From Tenggerimyces sp963762635 (lineage in GTDB: Bacteria > Actinomycetota > Actinomycetes > Propionibacteriales > Actinopolymorphaceae): a DNA stretch of 64,000 nucleotides. The notes below the pieces were generated by a model that ran no database searches, was not told the origin of the DNA, and saw only the letters and a list, made by a program, of their open reading frames with translations. Location: the NCBI GenBank assembly GCA_963762635.1, contig CAVXLQ010000012.1, positions 558,001 through 622,000 of the forward strand, written 5' to 3'. Position numbers and translations under genes: made by a program. Positions 60,529 through 64,000 of this stretch are shown in pieces (positions within the stretch are counted from its first letter, which is position 1; every line of letters starts with the position of its first letter).

Positions 60529-60548
60529 AGTGCGGTCTAGACCGCACT
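60529..60548. promoter_or_regulatory. perfect 20-bp palindrome
   Basis: AGTGCGGTCTAGACCGCACT is fully symmetric. It lies 113 bp before the dioxygenase-like gene and 125 bp before the methyltransferase, in the shared divergent region, so it may be an operator for either. No regulator gene is adjacent. Confidence 0.5.
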
Positions 60549-60672
60549 GCCACGCCTGGGTGACCGTCGGGAGACGTCCACCCTCACATGCTGTTGCCGC
60601 GGCTTAGGAAGGGCCGCCGCCAGCCTCTTGTCGTCTCTTCACCGCACCATGCCTTCCTGGAGCGCACCCATC

Positions 60673-61482
60673 ATGGCGCCTCTGCACATCGGCCTTCAGC
60701 ACCCTGTCCTTCGCGAGCTCTTGACGCTGCGCAAGAACGAAGGCCGCACCACACCTGACCGCATCGTCGTCGAGGGAGCTTGGGAGCACGAACAGCTCCT
60801 CACCAGCGGCGCCGTCGTCGAGTCGTTCTTCTGGTGCCCGGAAGCCTCGCTGAGCGAGCGGGCCCAGCAGTTCGCCGCGGAGACGAGCACCACCGCGCTC
60901 GCGTCGTACCGGATCTCCGAACGGGCGCTCGCCCGGCTGACCCGACTGGGCCGGCCGGACGGGTTGGTCTCGATCGCACGGCTCCCCACGTGGTCGCCGT
61001 CGGAGTTCCGGTTCGGCCGGACCGGGCTCGTGCTCGTGGCAGACGGAGTCGAGTACGCCGGCAACCTCGGCACGCTGATCCGTACCGTCGACGCGGCGCG
61101 CGCCGACTGCCTCGTCCTCACCAACCGGCGCGCCCGCCGCAGCCACCCCAAGGTGCTGTCGGCGAGCCGCGGGATGGTGCTCAGGACGCCGGTCGTCGAG
61201 TTCGACACGGTGTCGGCCTCGGCCGCCTGGCTTCGCGAGCACGGCTTCCAGGTCCTGCTCGCGGATCCTGGTACGAGCGTGAGCTACCGGTCCGTCGACT
61301 ACGCCGCAGCCCCCACAGCGATCGTGGTCGGCTCCGAGGGCTCCGGCCTGCCACCGGAATGGCGGTCACAAGGCTTCGAAGCCGTGTCGATCCCCATGCT
61401 CGGTCGGGCCGACTCGCTCAACGTCGCCCTGTCCGCCGGCATCTTGCTGTTCGAGGCGAGGGCCCGCAAGAACGGCTGGTAG
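60673..61482 (+). CDS. SpoU/TrmH family RNA 2'-O-methyltransferase
   Basis: 269 residues if started at ATG 60673; ATG 60649 or TTG 60628 are possible. An N-terminal substrate-binding region (HPVLRELLTLRKNEG to VVEGAWEHEQLL) precedes the SPOUT motifs: GVEYAGNLGTLIRTVDA, IVVGSEGSGLPPEW and IPMLGRADSLNVALSAGILLFE. It methylates a ribose in rRNA or tRNA; the target nucleotide is not predictable. Confidence 0.9.
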   Translation: MAPLHIGLQHPVLRELLTLRKNEGRTTPDRIVVEGAWEHEQLLTSGAVVESFFWCPEASLSERAQQFAAETSTTALASYRISERALARLTRLGRPDGLVSIARLPTWSPSEFRFGRTGLVLVADGVEYAGNLGTLIRTVDAARADCLVLTNRRARRSHPKVLSASRGMVLRTPVVEFDTVSASAAWLREHGFQVLLADPGTSVSYRSVDYAAAPTAIVVGSEGSGLPPEWRSQGFEAVSIPMLGRADSLNVALSAGILLFEARARKNGW

Positions 61483-61483
61483 G

Positions 61484-61845
61484 AAGGATCCCCTCCGGAC
61501 GCCACACCAGATCAGGAGCGCGGTGAACATCCTGTACCGGCCCGGCGACGACAACAGAGTCCGCGACGACTCGCTCGACCAATAAGGATCCCCTCCGGAC
61601 GCCACACCAGACCAGGAGCGCGGTGAACATCCTGTACCGGCCCGGCGACGACAACAGTCGACTCGCCCAATAAGGATCCCCTCCGGACGCCACACCAGAT
61701 CAGGAGCGCGGTGAACACCCTGTACCGGCCCGGCGACGACAGTCGACTCGACCAATAAGGATCCCCTCCGGACGCCACACCAGACCAGGAGCGCGGTGAA
61801 CACCCTGTACCGGCCCGGCGACGACAACAGTCGTCTCGCGGGTCT
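61484..61845. repeat. minisatellite of four long tandem units
   Basis: Four units begin with AAGGATCCCCTCCGGACGCC at 61484, 61584, 61672 and 61757. Each has about 70 conserved bases through CGGCCCGGCGACGAC, then a variable linker of 10-25 bases containing TCGACTCG-like sequence. This fills the 380-bp gap between two convergent genes; I see no credible ORF. Confidence 0.85.
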
Positions 61846-61865
61846 ACCCAACGGATCGTCAGTCG

Positions 61866-63608
61866 TCAGATCCGGCAGGAGCCTCGGCACTCTCGGCTGA
61901 GGAGAGCGTCGATGACGATGCTCTGCATGTCCTCGGTGTTCTGCGCCTTGAACGCCTGGCCGCCCGTCGCGTCGGCGAGCTGCCGCAGGACGGCGATATC
62001 GGCGTCCGGGCCGAGACCCACGAGGATCACCTGGATCGGCTTGTCCGCGGTCGTCTCGTTCCGGAGCTGCCGGACCAGCGTCTCCAGGGTGGTGTTGGAG
62101 ACGTTGTCGTCCTTGCCGTCGGTCAGCAACACCATCGTGTTCGACCGACCGCTCTCGAAGTTCTGCCGGGCCGAGCGGTACGCCGCGAGCACGGTGTCGT
62201 AGAGGCCCGTGCCGCCGGCGACCTGGCGTGGCAGCCCGTCCAGAGCCTTCTCGGTGTTGCTGCGATGAGCGGGATCCAGCGCCTCCACCGGGACCAGCTG
62301 ACGGTAGTCCTCACCGCTCGGGCCCAAGTTCTGCGAGAAGATCCACATACCGAACTTCGCCGAGTTCGGGTAGTACGACAGTGCCGTCTTGGCGGCTTGG
62401 CGGGCGAGCTCGATCCGGGTCGATCGACTGCCTTCAGCCTTGCTGCCCATCGTCCCCGACACGTCGACGACCGTGAGCAGCCGCGGGTCGAGCGTGACGG
62501 CGGCCCACGTACGCAGGATGTCGTCGGCGTCGGTCGGTGCCAGCACCGGCTTGAGCTCGGGCGGCAGCTTCACCGCCTTCGGGTCCGGTACGGACTTGGA
62601 GACCGCGTCGCGGAAGCCGGCGTCGTGGATGATCTTCTTCCCGGCCTCGCTCTCGGCGTACCGGATCAGCGTCTTGCCGGCCTCGATCGTCGGGTCGAGC
62701 TCGACGTCCTCGTTGCCGAGCATCACCGCGTAGATCGGGTAGTCGAACATCACCGTTCCGGTCGTCGGAACGACCGCCGCGAGGTCGGCGTCCGGGTTCG
62801 CCTTCGCCGTCTTCAGGTACTGCTGTTCGGACGTCGGTACGGCGTGCTTCAGGCCGGTCGACGCCCGGCCGAGCTCCTCGGTGAGGTCCTTCACCCGGTC
62901 CTGCGCGCGCTCGATGATCGTGCGGCCGATGCGTTCGCGGGACTCCACCCGGTCGCCGCGGAGCGTCCGCCGGATCCCGAGCAGCGCCTGCAGCGTGGTC
63001 ATCGACTTGTCCGGGTCGGCGAGCGCGATCTTGCCCTTGGAGGTCAGATCGGCCCAGTTGCCGGCGATCGGCCGGAGCTTCTGCGCCTCGCCCTTCGTGG
63101 CCGCGACCACGAGCGGGGACAGTGCCATCGACGCCTTCATCGGCAGCAAGCGGTCGCCGAGGACTCCGGTCCGGCTCAGCCACATCTCCGAGTCGGGGAT
63201 CCACAGGTTCGGCGTGTCGGAGTCGTCATCGCCGTTCGCGAGCAGGTTGAAGACCTCGATCGAGGGGACGCCCCGGACCGTGAACGACAGGCAGATGTCG
63301 TTCACCGCGGCCTTGTCGTCGGTGATCTGCTTGGCGATCGCGCGAACGGGTGCCTCGAGCTCTGGCGTGACCGAGATCGCCACCTCCTGCGACCCCGTGC
63401 AGGTCGGGCGCTTGGCGACGTTCTGGTTCTTGTCGAAGACCTGGACCGCGACGTACGCGATCAACACCACGCCGAGAATCGCCGCAGCAGCAGCTAGCAC
63501 GCGACCGTGGCCGCGTAGGCCACGGCTGGGCGCACTGTAAGCCTGACGATCCGGTGTAGGCCGATCGGGTCGACGAGGCCCGTTTGACGCGGCATGACGT
63601 CCGGGCAT
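61866..63608 (-). CDS. membrane-anchored VWA protein with solute-binding-like domain
   Basis: 580 residues from the ATG at 63608. A short cytoplasmic N-terminus, one membrane segment (VLAAAAAILGVVLIAYVAV, about 37-57), then an extracellular region resembling family-1/ModA-like binding proteins (SVTPELEAP to about 350), and a VWA domain with MIDAS DVSGTMGSK (about 384; threonine in place of the second serine), and LLTDGKDDNV. Cysteines near the end (SRECRGSC) may pair. It probably binds a ligand or partner outside the membrane. A paralogue follows at 63882. Confidence 0.85.
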   Translation of the reverse strand: MPGRHAASNGPRRPDRPTPDRQAYSAPSRGLRGHGRVLAAAAAILGVVLIAYVAVQVFDKNQNVAKRPTCTGSQEVAISVTPELEAPVRAIAKQITDDKAAVNDICLSFTVRGVPSIEVFNLLANGDDDSDTPNLWIPDSEMWLSRTGVLGDRLLPMKASMALSPLVVAATKGEAQKLRPIAGNWADLTSKGKIALADPDKSMTTLQALLGIRRTLRGDRVESRERIGRTIIERAQDRVKDLTEELGRASTGLKHAVPTSEQQYLKTAKANPDADLAAVVPTTGTVMFDYPIYAVMLGNEDVELDPTIEAGKTLIRYAESEAGKKIIHDAGFRDAVSKSVPDPKAVKLPPELKPVLAPTDADDILRTWAAVTLDPRLLTVVDVSGTMGSKAEGSRSTRIELARQAAKTALSYYPNSAKFGMWIFSQNLGPSGEDYRQLVPVEALDPAHRSNTEKALDGLPRQVAGGTGLYDTVLAAYRSARQNFESGRSNTMVLLTDGKDDNVSNTTLETLVRQLRNETTADKPIQVILVGLGPDADIAVLRQLADATGGQAFKAQNTEDMQSIVIDALLSRECRGSCRI

Positions 63609-63632
63609 GTGGGTACAGTCCTCCAGTTCCCC

Positions 63633-63658
63633 CCTGTACGACGCGCCGAGAGTACAGG
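63633..63658. promoter_or_regulatory. inverted repeat in the VWA gene leader
   Basis: CCTGTAC (63633-63639) and GTACAGG (63652-63658) are exact complements 12 bp apart, 25-50 bp before the ATG at 63608. May be an operator or leader hairpin. Confidence 0.35.
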
Positions 63659-63881
63659 AAAGTGACACTCCGTGGTCAATGGGGTGAATCTGTGCCCGAT
63701 TGACTACACGGCGTCATAGCTGCCGGTCAAGGCGGTAAAACAGCGCACATTGAGGACATCTGGGACAGCCCGTTTTGGCCGTGGTTAACAATATGCGTCG
63801 CCTCTGCGGCATCACCACGGGTTCGACCGACCTGTCTCAGACCGGCCAAACTCATCAATTCAGACACTTCGCATCTCGCCC

Positions 63882-64000
63882 TCAGCAGCCACTGGCGCAC
63901 TGCCGCCGAAGTAGGGCGTCGATGATGATGCCCTCCATGAACCGTGGGTCCGCGGCTTGATAGGCCCGGCCGCCCGTCGTCGCGGCGATGCGCTGGAGCG
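63882..64000 (-). CDS. second VWA protein, only the C-terminus in the window
   Basis: The minus-strand frame from the window edge to the stop at 63882 gives LQRIAATTGGRAYQAADPRF, then MEGIIIDALLRRQCASGC. This matches the end of the VWA protein at 61866 (LRQLADATGGQAFKAQNTED, then MQSIVIDALLSRECRGSC). The gene begins outside the window. Confidence 0.75.
   Translation of the reverse strand, partial: LQRIAATTGGRAYQAADPRFMEGIIIDALLRRQCASGC

Noticed and set aside
61484..61845. CRISPR-like appearance of the repeat array
   Set aside because: Repeats are about 70 bp, linkers only 10-25 bp and partly similar to each other, and no cas genes are present.
61366..61890. Minus-strand ORFs with repeated CSPRS/RPEGIL-like peptide units
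   Set aside because: They are the translation of the minisatellite in a frame that changes when unit length changes; no start signal and no family.

Overview
This window is high-GC, densely coded DNA from an actinomycete (Actinomycetota). The clearest marker is the block at 3325-16042. Its gene order (CDP-alcohol phosphatidyltransferase, DUF881, small basic protein, DUF881, gcvH, FHA protein, MerR, bifunctional nuclease, MerR, gcvP) matches the Mycobacterium tuberculosis Rv1822-Rv1832 locus and its Streptomyces equivalent. A SigK/RskA pair, an Rpf-LysM protein under a c-di-AMP riboswitch and an lplB-type sugar importer also fit. The order Propionibacteriales is a guess. I see no tRNA, rRNA or CRISPR array.

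Layout. 1-7658: the 3' part of a HelD-like ATPase, an MFS exporter, two phosphatidyltransferases and a ManC-like nucleotidyltransferase, with a MITE inserted exactly between two convergent genes. 7708-16042: the conserved envelope/glycine-cleavage block, with a glycine riboswitch before gcvP. 16043-25715: a GbsR/MarR regulator with a palindromic operator, a two-component system, DedA, a frameshifted hydrolase, a secreted PLD-like protein and a large secreted GH123-like/discoidin protein. 25712-30369: aldo-keto reductase, 3-hydroxyisobutyrate-dehydrogenase-like enzyme, S9 peptidase and a DapA-like aldolase. 30370-37445: an accessory-looking stretch with dispersed hairpin repeats, a truncated serine recombinase, a FadR-type regulator diverging from a two-permease plus lipoprotein sugar importer with no ATPase, and a Tat-exported SGNH hydrolase. 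37566-44638: rhodanese, two APH-fold kinases (one bracketed by about 38-bp direct repeats), then a tight SigK-RskA-TldD-TldE cluster. 44711-49028: a frameshifted FAD monooxygenase with its TetR and twin operators, the Rpf-LysM gene, a HAD phosphatase and two gene relics. 49029-58549: tandem S9 peptidases, an alpha/beta hydrolase, an SbcD/SbcC-like (YhaO/YhaN-like) pair preceded by two DnaA-box-like sites and a micro-ORF, and an unknown protein. 58588-64000: FdhD, a ring-cleaving-dioxygenase-like protein, a SpoU methyltransferase, a four-unit minisatellite and two tandem membrane-anchored VWA proteins, the second running off the window.

The most unusual items are the SigK-RskA-TldD-TldE cluster, the hairpin repeat family whose stem co-varies while its loop stays fixed, the minisatellite beside the tandem VWA genes, the MITE that supplies stop codons, and the GarA homologue with an altered phospho-switch motif. 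Three genes carry frameshifts (near 20180, 46018 and 48767), so assembly errors at these points should be excluded before they are called pseudogenes.
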